A DNA stretch of 64,000 bases, taken from contig CAJHZI010000449.1 of the NCBI GenBank assembly GCA_905160935.1, positions 257,501-321,500 of the forward strand, read 5' to 3'. The notes under the pieces are model-generated. The model was given only the letters and a program-made list of their open reading frames with translations. It did no database searches and was not told where the DNA came from. The stretch is from Enchytraeus crypticus (lineage: Eukaryota > Annelida > Clitellata > Enchytraeida > Enchytraeidae). The first letter of the stretch is position 1. Each line of letters starts with the position of its first letter. Shown here in pieces: positions 55,314 through 64,000 of this stretch. A program made the translations under genes and the position numbers.

Positions 55314-55849
55314 TCGTACGATCCCCTCAGATATTCTATCTGTTGACGTTAACTTCATAGCAACGTATGAATTGGTTATAAAACAATCAACATCCCAAGT
55401 CTCGGTCTTGCCGTAACCTTTCTTCCTTTCATTCTTCTCTCAGTTACTTCCTCCTTCTTCCTTTAATTCCCTTAATAAACCTGTCAGTACATGATCCGCC
55501 CAGTCCTTGTTTCTATCTATTGTGATATAATTATCTTTAAAAGTTTCTTTAACTTAAAAAAACCAGAAGCAACTATCACAGTAGTAATGTTTCGCTTTTT
55601 CTTGTTCTTGGTTCCGATATTTCTTTTTAAGGAACTACTAGTGAATATTTACCTAATAGGGATGTCATTCTGATGAAATATAATTCAATGAATCCATGAA
55701 TTCTGCACTGTAGGGTATAGAGCTGCAACTAGCAGTTTCTTCATGCTCTTAGGTCTACCATTTTTTCAAATTTCTATGAAACCTTAAAACTGAGTTTCAT
55801 ATTTTTTCGCCAACTTCGTAACAGGTTTCATATTAATTTAAAGTCAGAG
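55314..55849. other. Intergenic, nothing recognised
   Basis: TC-rich around 55410-55460. No gene; the frame at 55491-55673 is not supported. Confidence 0.45.
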
Positions 55850-56700
55850 CCCCTTTAGACCTCAAAACGAACAATTCAGTACAATCTCTGGCCTGACCTC
55901 TCTAGAGATTAATTAGCGGAAATTTTACGAGACAAGCAGACAGAATTGATTATATCGCCCAGTAAAACGTTCTCGCAAGTTTGGCAGCTGCAACGACTTG
56001 GCGTTCAATATCGCTCAGTAGTTTCTACGTAATAACATTGCACGAGCCGATCCGTTCTACTTGTTCCAGTTCTTCAAGCTACGTTCTACACGCCATACAA
56101 TCATGATTGATAATTGTCAGGCCCTGTCGGCCATCTATGGTAATGTCAATATCACGTAGACGGCGCTTGGGCGTTTGATTGATGGCTGCCTGGCAGAATT
56201 TGAATTCTGACAAGAGCGCAGCATAGTCATAAAACCGACCGGCCATTCAGTCGACAGAATTTATAATGCTCGCTTGCTCATTGCGTCGTAAATCAGCAGA
56301 ATATCGAATAGTCGAAACCCGTATAAATAATTTCTCTCACGTAGGCCTACGTGTCGAATTTCGACGGCTGGCTAGGCCAAACATCTGCTGCAAGTAAATA
56401 TATCTTTCGACGAAATCGGAATGGTTTCGTGCCGAGCTGGGCCACCAGGAGGGGCTAGCAGGGCCCGGGGTGCCTTGGGCCTCAATGCGGGCGTAGGCTG
56501 GCCCAGAGTCGACTGGCTTTGGTCATTAAATGTTATTTATGAGATGAAACATTGACAGGCGCGCATAATTAATGACGCTATTGCTGGCCAAACTGCTGAT
56601 AACATAACCATCAATCATTCCTACAGTTAACGTTCGCTTGTAACGCCATCTTTGTTGTTCGCTATCGATGTACGCCTTTATTCCTCTCGCACTGCTATTC
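55850..56700. promoter_or_regulatory. Candidate conserved noncoding / enhancer island 3 with Hox-TALE-like sites
   Basis: About 850 bases of complex, CpG-containing sequence with no repeats and no open frame. The Pbx-Hox bipartite core TGATTGATGG occurs exactly at 56176-56185 (plus) and 56608-56617 (minus), with TGATTGATAATTGTCAGG at about 56104. GACAGGCGCGCATAATTAAT at about 56560 combines a Meis-type TGACAG with a homeodomain core. Established knowledge: teashirt acts downstream of and together with Hox, Exd/Pbx and Hth/Meis. It lies about 42 kb 5' of the exon. TGATTGAT words are also common in the microsatellites of this genome, so the motif alone proves little. Confidence 0.35.
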
Positions 56701-56967
56701 TTTTTACCGGTATCTCAGTCTGCTTTACTCTGACGTTTCCTGTAGTTTAGAGTATTGCAAATTTGGTCAGAAACTACATTGAAATATACGACAAAGTGCA
56801 GGTATCGCTTTAGAGAAATGAAACTGATGTTAATATTGGCTTTACGACTTTTGCCAAAAGACTGAGAAATTGGTAATTTTGAATTTAAAAGTTCTAAATA
56901 AATACGCTTTTTGTTTATTTGTATAACTGCACTCTCACAAAATATTGATCTCTTATTTGATCTGCCT

Positions 56968-56968
56968 C

Positions 56969-57025
<57 letters not shown>

Positions 57026-57062
57026 TTTCCCTCCCTCCGTCTCTCAATCTCTCTCTCACTCA

Positions 57063-57107
<45 letters not shown>

Positions 57108-57115
57108 TATCGATG
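56968..57115. repeat. (CT)n microsatellite block
   Basis: CT runs 56972-57022 and 57063-57105 with CCCTCCGTCTCTCAATC between. Another CT-rich tract follows at 57248-57320. All long frames here are repeat translations. Confidence 0.95.
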
Positions 57116-57140
57116 TCTCACATTCACTCTCTCCATCTAT

Positions 57141-57174
57141 GTCTTTCTCTCACTCCACCGAGTGAGAGAAAGAC
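57141..57174. repeat. Perfect 15-bp hairpin
   Basis: GTCTTTCTCTCACTC, loop CACC, then its exact reverse complement. It sits inside the CT-rich block but the arms are not simple CT repeat. Confidence 0.9.
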
Positions 57175-57320
57175 AGGGTCTCACTCCACTATAACTTGGT
57201 AGTTTCCTCTACCTTTTGTTCAATTTCCTCTTATTTTCTTTATCTACTTCTCTCTCTCTCTCTATCTCTCTCTCACACTCTCACTCTCTCTCTATCTCTA
57301 TCTCTGTCTATCTCTCTATG

Positions 57321-58235
57321 TCTTTGTTATTTGCTTCTCGGCCTCAATTTGTAATGGAGCAATCAATCAATAGCTCTTCTTTATTTCTCGCTTCTCCCTC
57401 TATCTCCGTTTATCTCTCTCATCTCTCTGTCTGTGCAGTACTAACAATTTTTCCATATCACTTTCACATCATTTTCTTCGTCTGGCCTATAAAGAAGAGT
57501 AAACTAATCCATTTACGCATTTTATGCATTGTATGCATTTTGTGTTGCATACATATGTGTTGTCTTGTCGGAAATAAACATATCATTATCAATTCAATTC
57601 TATTCTATATAGAGTTACGTAATGATGAGTTCTTGTAAAGCAATAAGCTTTTAACATTTATGCATTAATTACTTTCTATACAAAGAAATTTCGTCATAGA
57701 ACTTCCGTAATCTCGTTGGTAATGAATTCATTCAACACCTAAAGGTTCTGATTAAGAGGCTTCTGTATATGAGCGATAATGCCCTCTTCTTCCGATCCTT
57801 CAACTTCAAACCCGGATTCCGATTGATTTTCGTGTTTAACAATTAGACTATTTATTATGACAAATGATGCTTTTCGTTGTTTAATAGGTCCATTGCTATT
57901 TATTTATTTATCTATTTGCTTTTAATATTTTATTAAACTACACGGTATTACTCGTAACAAATTCAAGTCTATTTCTTTCTAAGTCCCGAAAGCTCTTGAC
58001 TAAGTTAATAACTGTTTATTGATAACATTCATTTAAGACACTCTTTCTCCGCAGAATACACTTGGTGCAACATTATATTACATTACAGTGTTATAATATT
58101 TTATTATATTTATAATTTCTCGTCATTTGAAGAGGTCTGTAGGATAAGATTACATGTAATCTCATTTGGGAACAATATACACATTTGTCTTAAAATCTGT
58201 TGGATTCTTTTATATAATCTGCTAAATTCTTGGCT
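57321..58235. other. Intergenic, nothing recognised
   Basis: AT-rich, no gene or shared repeat seen. Confidence 0.45.
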
Positions 58236-58362
58236 GAAGCCAGTGGCAATGTCGGTCAGGCATCTGACTGTGGATCAGTAAGTGTGGGGTTCAAATCGTG
58301 GGCTCTCCGGTCACTGATATCTCTTCGAGTGATGAAACTGACGTTAACAGTAGGTTTTATTT
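58236..58362 (+). mobile_element. tRNA-derived SINE, family A
   Basis: GCCAGTGGCAATGTCGGTCA (A-box), GTGGATCAGTAAGTGTGGGG, GGTTCAAATCG (B-box), CACTGATATCTCTTCG, ATGAAACTGACGTTAAC. All parts are present, with moderate divergence. Confidence 0.85.
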
Positions 58363-58699
58363 TATAGTGAATGCTAAATGAATTAAGAAATTATCTGTTT
58401 CTTTGAAGTTTTGCTCGCCTTCTTCAAAGTTCTTTACCAAAAACTCAATGCATAGTGAAACACATGTTCAACGTCCATGGTATAACCATCGGATAGTTCG
58501 GGGATCTAGTAACAGGATGTTATATTCTTTGTTATCTAGATAAGCAACCCATCTTATATCGCCAACCCTGATATTTATGCGATTTGGTTGGTCTATCATT
58601 TACAATGAAGTTGTCCAAGACGTGATTTTAAATGTGATCAGTCAGCGGTTGACAGTTTGCATGTTTGTCCATATCATTCTGTGCGCAAGGGCTTTCAAT

Positions 58700-58965
58700 A
58701 CATATCAGCAGGTACTTGTTACGTGACACTTGTTTCTCTCTGTCTGTATGTATAATTACCTGTGTATCCCCCTGTTTGTATGTATGGTTGTCTGTGTGAC
58801 CCTCTTTCTGTATGTATGTTTACCTGTGTGTCTCTCTATATACATGTGATTACCTGTGTGTCCCTATGTCAGCATGTATTATTATCTTAGTGCCTCTCCG
58901 TTTGTACATATGGCTATCGGTGTGTTTCTCTGTTTGTCTGTATGGTTATATGTCTCTCTCTCTCA

Positions 58966-59006
<41 letters not shown>
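58700..59006 (+). repeat. Degenerate TGTATGT / TGTGTCTCTC repeat and (TA)n
   Basis: About 260 bases of imperfect units built on TGTATGTATGGTTACC and TGTGTGTCTCTCTGT, spaced about 40-45 bp, then TA at 58967-59005. The frame at 58812-59165 is repeat-derived. Confidence 0.8.
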
Positions 59007-59007
<1 letters not shown>

Positions 59008-59185
59008 TTATCTGTGTGTCTGCTGGGATGACTGACTGTATGAGTAATCTGACTTCTTTATGGTTGACGTCTAGAAGGGTTTCCATTTTTCTTTTATACT
59101 GTACAGGCGTAGAACATAACCGTGCTGATTGTTTATATTTGTTGTTCATTATAATTATCGATTAATAATTATTTATTTAGAATTG

Positions 59186-59290
59186 TATGGCTCCAATGGT
59201 TCATTGGCAAGAGGCTGACATTTAAATGCAATATACCTGAGTTCAAGCCTCAGTAGTGTTTACTCTAGATTAAACTCAGATCTAGAGCTG
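59186..59290 (+). mobile_element. tRNA-like SINE head, possibly family C
   Basis: ATGGCTCCAATGGTTCATTG and GCAAGAGGCTGACA (A-box region), then GAGTTCAAGCCTCAG (B-box-like), followed by a non-tRNA segment TTACTCTAGATTAAACTC. Similar in plan to 8287-8400. Confidence 0.45.
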
Positions 59291-59400
59291 CAGCATTCGG
59301 AGTGATAAAATAAACTGTCACTAATTAAGAGCTTATGAAGCTGTAATACGTAAAAAGTCTGGATGCAAGAGAGCGAGTTATAGGGGGCCATACATTAATA

Positions 59401-59460
59401 CATTTACTAAATTAGTAACTATACTAATTTATTAGTAACTATACTAATTTACAGTAAATG
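59401..59460. repeat. Inverted repeat containing a 20-bp tandem duplication
   Basis: Ends CATTTACT ... AGTAAATG pair. Inside, ATTAGTAACTATACTAATTT is present twice in a row, and each unit is itself a hairpin (ATTAGTA / TACTAAT). Confidence 0.85.
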
Positions 59461-59482
59461 TGAACAGTTCGAGACATCAAAT

Positions 59483-59712
59483 GTGTCTCAATAGCTTAGG
59501 GGTAACGTCATGGAGTTTTGAACGACAGATCTTGAAGTGAATTGAACCCTCGTGGGTTCGAATCCCAGCCGCGCTGCTCTGAGAGTAATATCTCGGACAT
59601 TCACTGGACTGGTTATACGGGAAGTAGACTAAATTGCCCAACGGTTTAAACAAGTGATATTTAAAGTGATAGATATCAACATTGATCATTTCACAATCAT
59701 GTTTGTTAACTA
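59483..59712 (+). mobile_element. tRNA-derived SINE, family B, full length
   Basis: Head TGTCTCAATAGCTTAGGGGT (A-box-like), then a long gap to a perfect B-box GGTTCGAATCC at 59555-59565. The family body follows (TATCTCGGACATTCACTGG ... GATAGATATCAACATTG). The A-to-B spacing is large, consistent with a tRNA with a long variable arm (Leu/Ser type) or an insertion. Confidence 0.85.
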
Positions 59713-59817
59713 CATTCTTTAGAGTTGACCAGACTAGTTATCAAAAACTAAGAAAGTAAACAATAAAAAGAAGCGCACAGGGTAGACAGTCGCTGATGAT
59801 CAATTCACCTTTAGAAA

Positions 59818-59912
59818 TGATATCAATCTGGCGAGCTCAGGAATTGAACCCGGTGTAATTCTGAACCGAAGTGGAAAACTTTCCAGATCATGCCATGCTC
59901 GTACAATTATTC
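59818..59912 (-). mobile_element. Diverged tRNA-derived SINE head
   Basis: The minus strand reads GGCATGATCTGGAAAG and, at B-box position, CCGGGTTCAATTCCTGAGC, then CTCGCCAG. It resembles family A but with a different anticodon region, and lies just upstream of a family A copy in the opposite orientation. Confidence 0.5.
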
Positions 59913-59924
59913 ATTCCACAGGCC

Positions 59925-60062
59925 TTAGCCAGTGGCACTGTCGGTGAGACATTCGACTGCGGATCAGTATGTGCGGGGTTCAAATCCTGGGCCCGCCCGC
60001 CCGTCACCGACATCGCTTTCGAGTGAGGAAACTGACGCTAACACTAGCTTTACCAGCTTTAA
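59925..60062 (+). mobile_element. tRNA-derived SINE, family A
   Basis: GCCAGTGGCACTGTCGGTGA, GCGGATCAGTATGTGCGGGG, B-box GGGTTCAAATCC, CCGTCACCGACATCGC, TTTCGAGTGAGGAAACTGAC, GCTAACACTAGC. Well preserved, with one extra CCCG. Confidence 0.9.
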
Positions 60063-60384
60063 TATCTACTTTCGCTAGGACCTCTGAATCTGTTGCCGAA
60101 GAGTCGTAACGAAGTGGAAGCTGACTGCTTTCCAGGCGACACTATATCATTGTTTGCAGCCGAACATGTCCATCCTGCGTCATTAACGGTTGCCGTTGTC
60201 GAACATAAACCAATTTCGTAGAACAAGCGCCATGCAAGCTTTTGCATCCGTCCCGCTTGAGTTATGGGTCCAGAAAATTCAAATAAGTGACCCTGAGTGA
60301 GTCGTTTGGGCCCAACGAGTACTGCTATACGAGGTCGTAAATTACGCTAGATCTAACTAGACGATCATATGTGAATTGTCGCAG
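60063..60384. other. Intergenic, nothing recognised
   Basis: More GC-balanced than its surroundings but no feature recognised. Confidence 0.4.
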
Positions 60385-60520
60385 CTCATAGTGGTAACTC
60401 TGTTATGTACAGATGAGAGTGGTAACGCTGTTCTATGCAGATGACAGTGGTAACGCTGTTCTATACTGCTGATAGTGGTAACGCTTAAGTGGTAATGGTA
60501 ACGCTGATAGTGGTAATGTC
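60385..60520 (+). repeat. Short minisatellite, about 29-bp unit
   Basis: Four to five imperfect units around GTGGTAACGCTGTTCTATGC and AGATGACA. The minus frame at 60357-60695 spans it and is not a gene. Confidence 0.8.
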
Positions 60521-61857
60521 TTTTCAACAATTTAAGGTACTCCAAGACATAAAAATAAAAATGGGAAACACTATGAAAATGAGAAACTGAGAAATGGGAA
60601 AATGGGAAACCATCTCGACGACTGGCTAGATAGAGCAATGCTCTCACTAGTGACCGATTGAATGGTATGGGGCTTGTTTCAATTAATTGCATCATTGATT
60701 ATGTTTGTTGTAAGCTTGTACTTTTATCTCTCTTTTTGAACACTTTGTATGTATGCGACTTTACACTGAGGTTATTGTCGAAATAAACGTATATATCTCT
60801 CTTTCTCACTGTTTTTATAATACCAGCACCTCTTTTGAATGCGCATATTATTGACTTACAAATGTTATCGGATTTCATCATTTGCAATTGAACATTCTTA
60901 AATAGGGAAATACCATTGTGCTTACGAAGAATTTATTTCATCTCAACAAGTCAGTCAATCCTGTGAACCAAGTGACAAATTTAACAATTAAAAACTTTAA
61001 AATTGAAAGCATCGCTATAGGCTCCTGGTGCGCTTCAGTCATGAAAATCACATTAAAATATCACGAAAATCGCATAAAATACCCACTCAGATAGACTGCT
61101 ATTGTTTGTAGCTTGAATGTCGCTAAGTATAATTTATGAAAATGTTTACTGCAAACTGCCAATAAATTTTGTTAGTTGCATAGATGTGATCTGTGCTGAC
61201 CTGTAGCGTTACAGCGGGGGAGTAGGGGGGAGGGGGTAGGGGGATGAGATACCCCCTGACCCCAGAATCGAAATGATTATAAAGAATGTCAGTGCAGGGT
61301 AAACTATGAATTTGAGCCCTCCACCTACTGCATTTCAGTTTGTCAACTTACCTATAGGCCACGTACTCAGTTCTCGGATAATTTCCGAAGGTTCTCTCAT
61401 TATATAATACAGGTGCACAGTGAATCTTCAATCTTAAATTTTTTAACACGAATGCATGAAATGTTTCTATATAAAATTTTATTACGAAAGTCTTGATGTA
61501 TGCTTATACTTTAGAGATACAATGCATTGTCTGAATTGTTCACGATGAAAATCATACTCATCTCTGTGACGGTAGCTCGAATATTACACGTCTTCTTGAT
61601 GGAGACCTGGTGCAACTGAACTTAGACATAAAGTACACTGCAACCTTAATTAATGTGTTATATATTGAATCGTATAGACGAACACAGTCATAATTCCATC
61701 CTAAACTATTGCTTAGTATTTTTGGAACTCTATAGAGCTAGGATATATCTGAAGGTATATTATTGATGATAGCTCGAATGTATCATATTGATGATATGAT
61801 ATCGCCTTATAATTAGAGAGAGACTATGAGCTTTTAACATTAAAATGCTGGTAAAAC
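60521..61857. other. Intergenic
   Basis: Contains a G-run/C-run segment at 61213-61262 (GGGGGAGTAGGGGGGAGGGG, then ATACCCCCTGACCCC) similar in texture to 14115-14150. No gene. Confidence 0.5.
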
Positions 61858-62002
61858 TAATTGTTAATGCAAGTTTCCTTACCCGAAAGCGATGTCAGTG
61901 ACGGCGAGCCCAGGATTTGAACCACGCACATACTGATCCGCGGTCGAATATCTTACCGAATATCTTCCAGCCAGTGGCGATGTCGGTAAGATATTCTACC
62001 AC
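61858..62002 (-). mobile_element. SINE family A copy abutting an inverted family A head
   Basis: 61858-61960 is a reverse family A copy (TTTCCTTACCCGAAAGCGAT, AGGATTTGAACCACGC, ATCTTACCGAATATC). Directly after it, 61970-62000 is a forward head (CAGCCAGTGGCGATGTCGGT, AAGATATTC). The two 5' heads face each other with only a few bases between. Confidence 0.8.
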
Positions 62003-62359
62003 GTTTATATTTAGTATAAACATACTAAAATCTATATCCATCTAACTCTAAACGAGTAAGTGAAACGAAAGCATAACTTTCCATAATGGATCGTGCATAA
62101 TAAAAATAAATCGAAAGTCATCAGTTCAACTGCTATAAAAGAGCATGTAATATAAATGCAGCGTAACTAGGATGGATTAGCCTGAAGGGCCTGTTGAGGC
62201 TCTATAGACCAGAGTTACTGTAATAGATTAGGCATGAATGGTTAGTCATCCATCACGTCAGAAACTGACAACCAGTCCTCATTCATCACCCATTTACTTA
62301 CACGTCAACCTAAAACTGTCAACTCTCTGACAGAGCTGACAAGCCTTCAGAAAAGACTC
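62003..62359. other. Intergenic, nothing recognised
   Basis: No repeat or gene signal. Confidence 0.45.
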
Positions 62360-62575
62360 AATTCTCAAAAGAGTTCTAATGATTGCAAAGACATGCAAGA
62401 ATGTTTTCACTTTTAAGCGTCATTTATAGAAAATAGATTTTAATAAACATCTTTTATTTTCAATTTTCAATTCTCAAAAGAGCTTTAATGATTTGTAAAG
62501 ACATGAAAGAATGTTTTCACTTTTAAGCTCCATTTAGATAAAATAGATTTTAGTAAATATGTAATTTTCCATTTT
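62360..62575 (+). repeat. Diverged tandem duplication, about 109-bp unit, two copies
   Basis: AATTCTCAAAAGAG begins each copy (62360, 62469). Shared blocks are TAATGATT, AAAGACATG, AAGAATGTTTTCACTTTTAA and AAAATAGATTTTA. The copies differ at scattered positions. Confidence 0.9.
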
Positions 62576-62721
62576 TAGTCATCTTTTAGTAAGTTTGATG
62601 TTGTGCGTCCATAGTGTAGAATTTGTGTTGACTTGGTACTGAATTTGGTAATATTTTATTCCCATGTTCATCTTTCTACAAAGCACATATTGCAGTCCTC
62701 GGACCTTTATGCCCATTAGAA

Positions 62722-62962
62722 TGTCTTAATAGAGTAGAGGTAACGTCATGAAGTTTCAAATGACAGTTCCTGAGGTGAATTGAACCCTCGTGGGTTCGAA
62801 TCCCAGCCGCGCTGATCTGAGAGTAAAATCTCGGACATTCACTGGACTAGTTATACGGAAAATGGACTAGATATTGCCTAACGGTTTAAACATGTGGTAT
62901 TAAAAAGTGATAGATATCGACATAGTTGACCATTTCACTATAATGCGTGTTTACCTTTTTTA
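62722..62962 (+). mobile_element. tRNA-derived SINE, family B, full length
   Basis: Head TGTCTTAATAGAGTAGAGG, CCTGAGGTGAATTGAACCC, perfect B-box GGTTCGAATCC at 62793-62803, then AGTAAAATCTCGGACATTCA and the rest of the body to TGCGTGTTTACC and a short T-rich end. The best copy of this family in the window. Confidence 0.88.
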
Positions 62963-63406
62963 CTTACTTGGATGGCTGAATGAACATCACACTTGAATGA
63001 GAAGCCGGATATAGTCGGTTCGATTATTAGATGAACTTAATTGTACAGTATCTATTAATTGTGATACAAAAATTTAAAGACCACTAAATTATCTAAAATT
63101 TAGCTTCATGGCTATTTATTTACCATATTTTGGCGCGATAGCAGATCAGCATCACACGGCAAAAGTAACTGCGGCAACAACAACCATTTTCTATACTAAT
63201 AGTGTTAAAAACTCTTCAAAATCACTCAATGAATTACTCGCAGTGCCCCTCAATACTCGCATTGAACGTAAATTGGGACCATTAGATATGTTTATTATGA
63301 TGTAGCTTTATGCTCAATTAGCGTGATGTATGGTCTACTGAATGGCTCTACTTAATTACTCTACTTAATGCCTTTCTGAATCTACTTATGTGTAGACCTA
63401 GACAAC

Positions 63407-63407
<1 letters not shown>
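62963..63407. other. Intergenic, nothing recognised
   Basis: The 65-codon frame at 63108-63305 has no domain, so I do not call it. Confidence 0.45.
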
Positions 63408-63471
<64 letters not shown>

Positions 63472-63535
63472 GTAATAATAAAGGTTTAACGCCAGTTTCC
63501 TCATCCAGGGATGATGTCAGGGACGCAGCAGAGAG
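63408..63535 (-). repeat. Family T element with long (AAT)n tail
   Basis: About 75 bases of AAT, then AAAGGTTTAACGCCAG, TTTCCTCATCCAGGG and ATGATGTCAGGGACGC. Same order as 36256-36378. Confidence 0.8.

Positions 63536-63593
<58 letters not shown>
63536..63593. repeat. (TA)n microsatellite
   Basis: About 55 bases of TA. A second short TA run lies at 63817-63830. Confidence 0.95.
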
Positions 63594-63595
<2 letters not shown>

Positions 63596-64000
63596 GTGTT
63601 ACATATTATGTATGTACAGACTGGGGCAAAAAAATCCCCTAGCGAAATCTCAATAACTTCAACAAACCTCAAAATATTTGTACAAAAGTTTAGCAGCTTC
63701 TAGGGGAGGAATTTCTGCATGTATCCTGCAAATATGACGAAAATCTATTGAGCAATAACAAAATTACAGCGTTTCTATGAAAAAAGTGAAAAAATCAATT
63801 TTAACAAGGCTTTGTATATATATATATATACACCATTATATAGCATAACCTAAGATTATATATAATATTTAACAAATAGACAAAGCATAACGCTTTGCTT
63901 ATGTTAGGTCTTCTCGTAATGCTTAGCTTATGTTAGATCTAGTCAAAAATATACCTAACGCCAGCTAAGCGTTATGCTAGATCTAGTTGTGTAATAATGT
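63594..64000. other. Right edge: unclassified sequence with inverted GCATAACGCTT motif
   Basis: 63886-63897 AAGCATAACGCT and 63971-63981 AAGCGTTATGC are inverted. TTAGATCTAGT and TAGATCTAGTTG also recur at 63931-63942 and 63979-63990. This looks like the edge of a repeat or transposon that continues outside the window. Confidence 0.45.

Noticed and set aside
56911..57638. Open frames rich in Ser-Leu, also 5403-5664 and 39740-39958
   Set aside because: Translations of (CT)n/(AG)n microsatellites.
13960..64000. Upstream teashirt exon encoding an MPRRKQ-like N-terminus
   Set aside because: I checked minus-strand starts of this type by eye at plus-strand GGCAT occurrences and none continued with the expected basic residues. 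A diverged exon could be missed.

Overview
The window is 64 kb of AT-rich animal nuclear DNA. One convincing protein gene stands out: a teashirt-family (tsh/tshz) zinc-finger transcription factor on the minus strand, 9898-13947. Its 1349 codons lie in one uninterrupted exon. It has three widely spaced teashirt-type fingers and a PLDLSL CtBP-type motif. I see no C-terminal homeodomain, which argues against a jawed vertebrate. Degenerate TTAGGG-type repeats at 59-210 argue weakly against an insect. A lophotrochozoan such as a mollusc, annelid or brachiopod fits best, but that is inference and no species can be named.

Layout. 1-9.5 kb: telomere-like repeats, tRNA-derived SINEs, LINE 3' ends, a 23-bp minisatellite, and a complete non-autonomous hAT-like DNA transposon (6432-7901) with a perfect 8-bp target duplication. 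9.5-14 kb: the teashirt exon, with a splice-acceptor-like sequence just upstream of its first Met and a repeat just beyond its stop. 14-64 kb: a gene desert lying 5' of teashirt on its coding strand. It is filled with microsatellites, at least nine minisatellite arrays (14 to 54-bp units), SINEs, 5'-truncated LINE tails and several perfect or near-perfect palindromes. Between these are islands of complex, non-repetitive sequence (near 22.5, 27.3-28.0, 50.6-50.9 and 55.9-56.7 kb). They look like candidate cis-regulatory elements for teashirt, a known developmental target of Hox genes.

The most notable unlabelled structure is the modular make-up of the repeats. A tRNA-derived SINE (family A) and a separate repeat (family T) share a 3' module with a GAGGAAAC core followed by GACGTTAAA, each followed by its own microsatellite. 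A LINE (LINE-1a) and a second repeat (family D) share a different 3' end: a short hairpin (CTGCC...GGCAG), then CACTAAGAGAG or CACTGAAGAGAG, then (AG)n. Much of the simple-sequence DNA in the window therefore looks seeded by retroelement tails. All family names here are local labels for this window; I could not compare them with any database.

Apart from teashirt I support no second host gene. The remaining open frames are translations of microsatellites, minisatellites or retroelement fragments.
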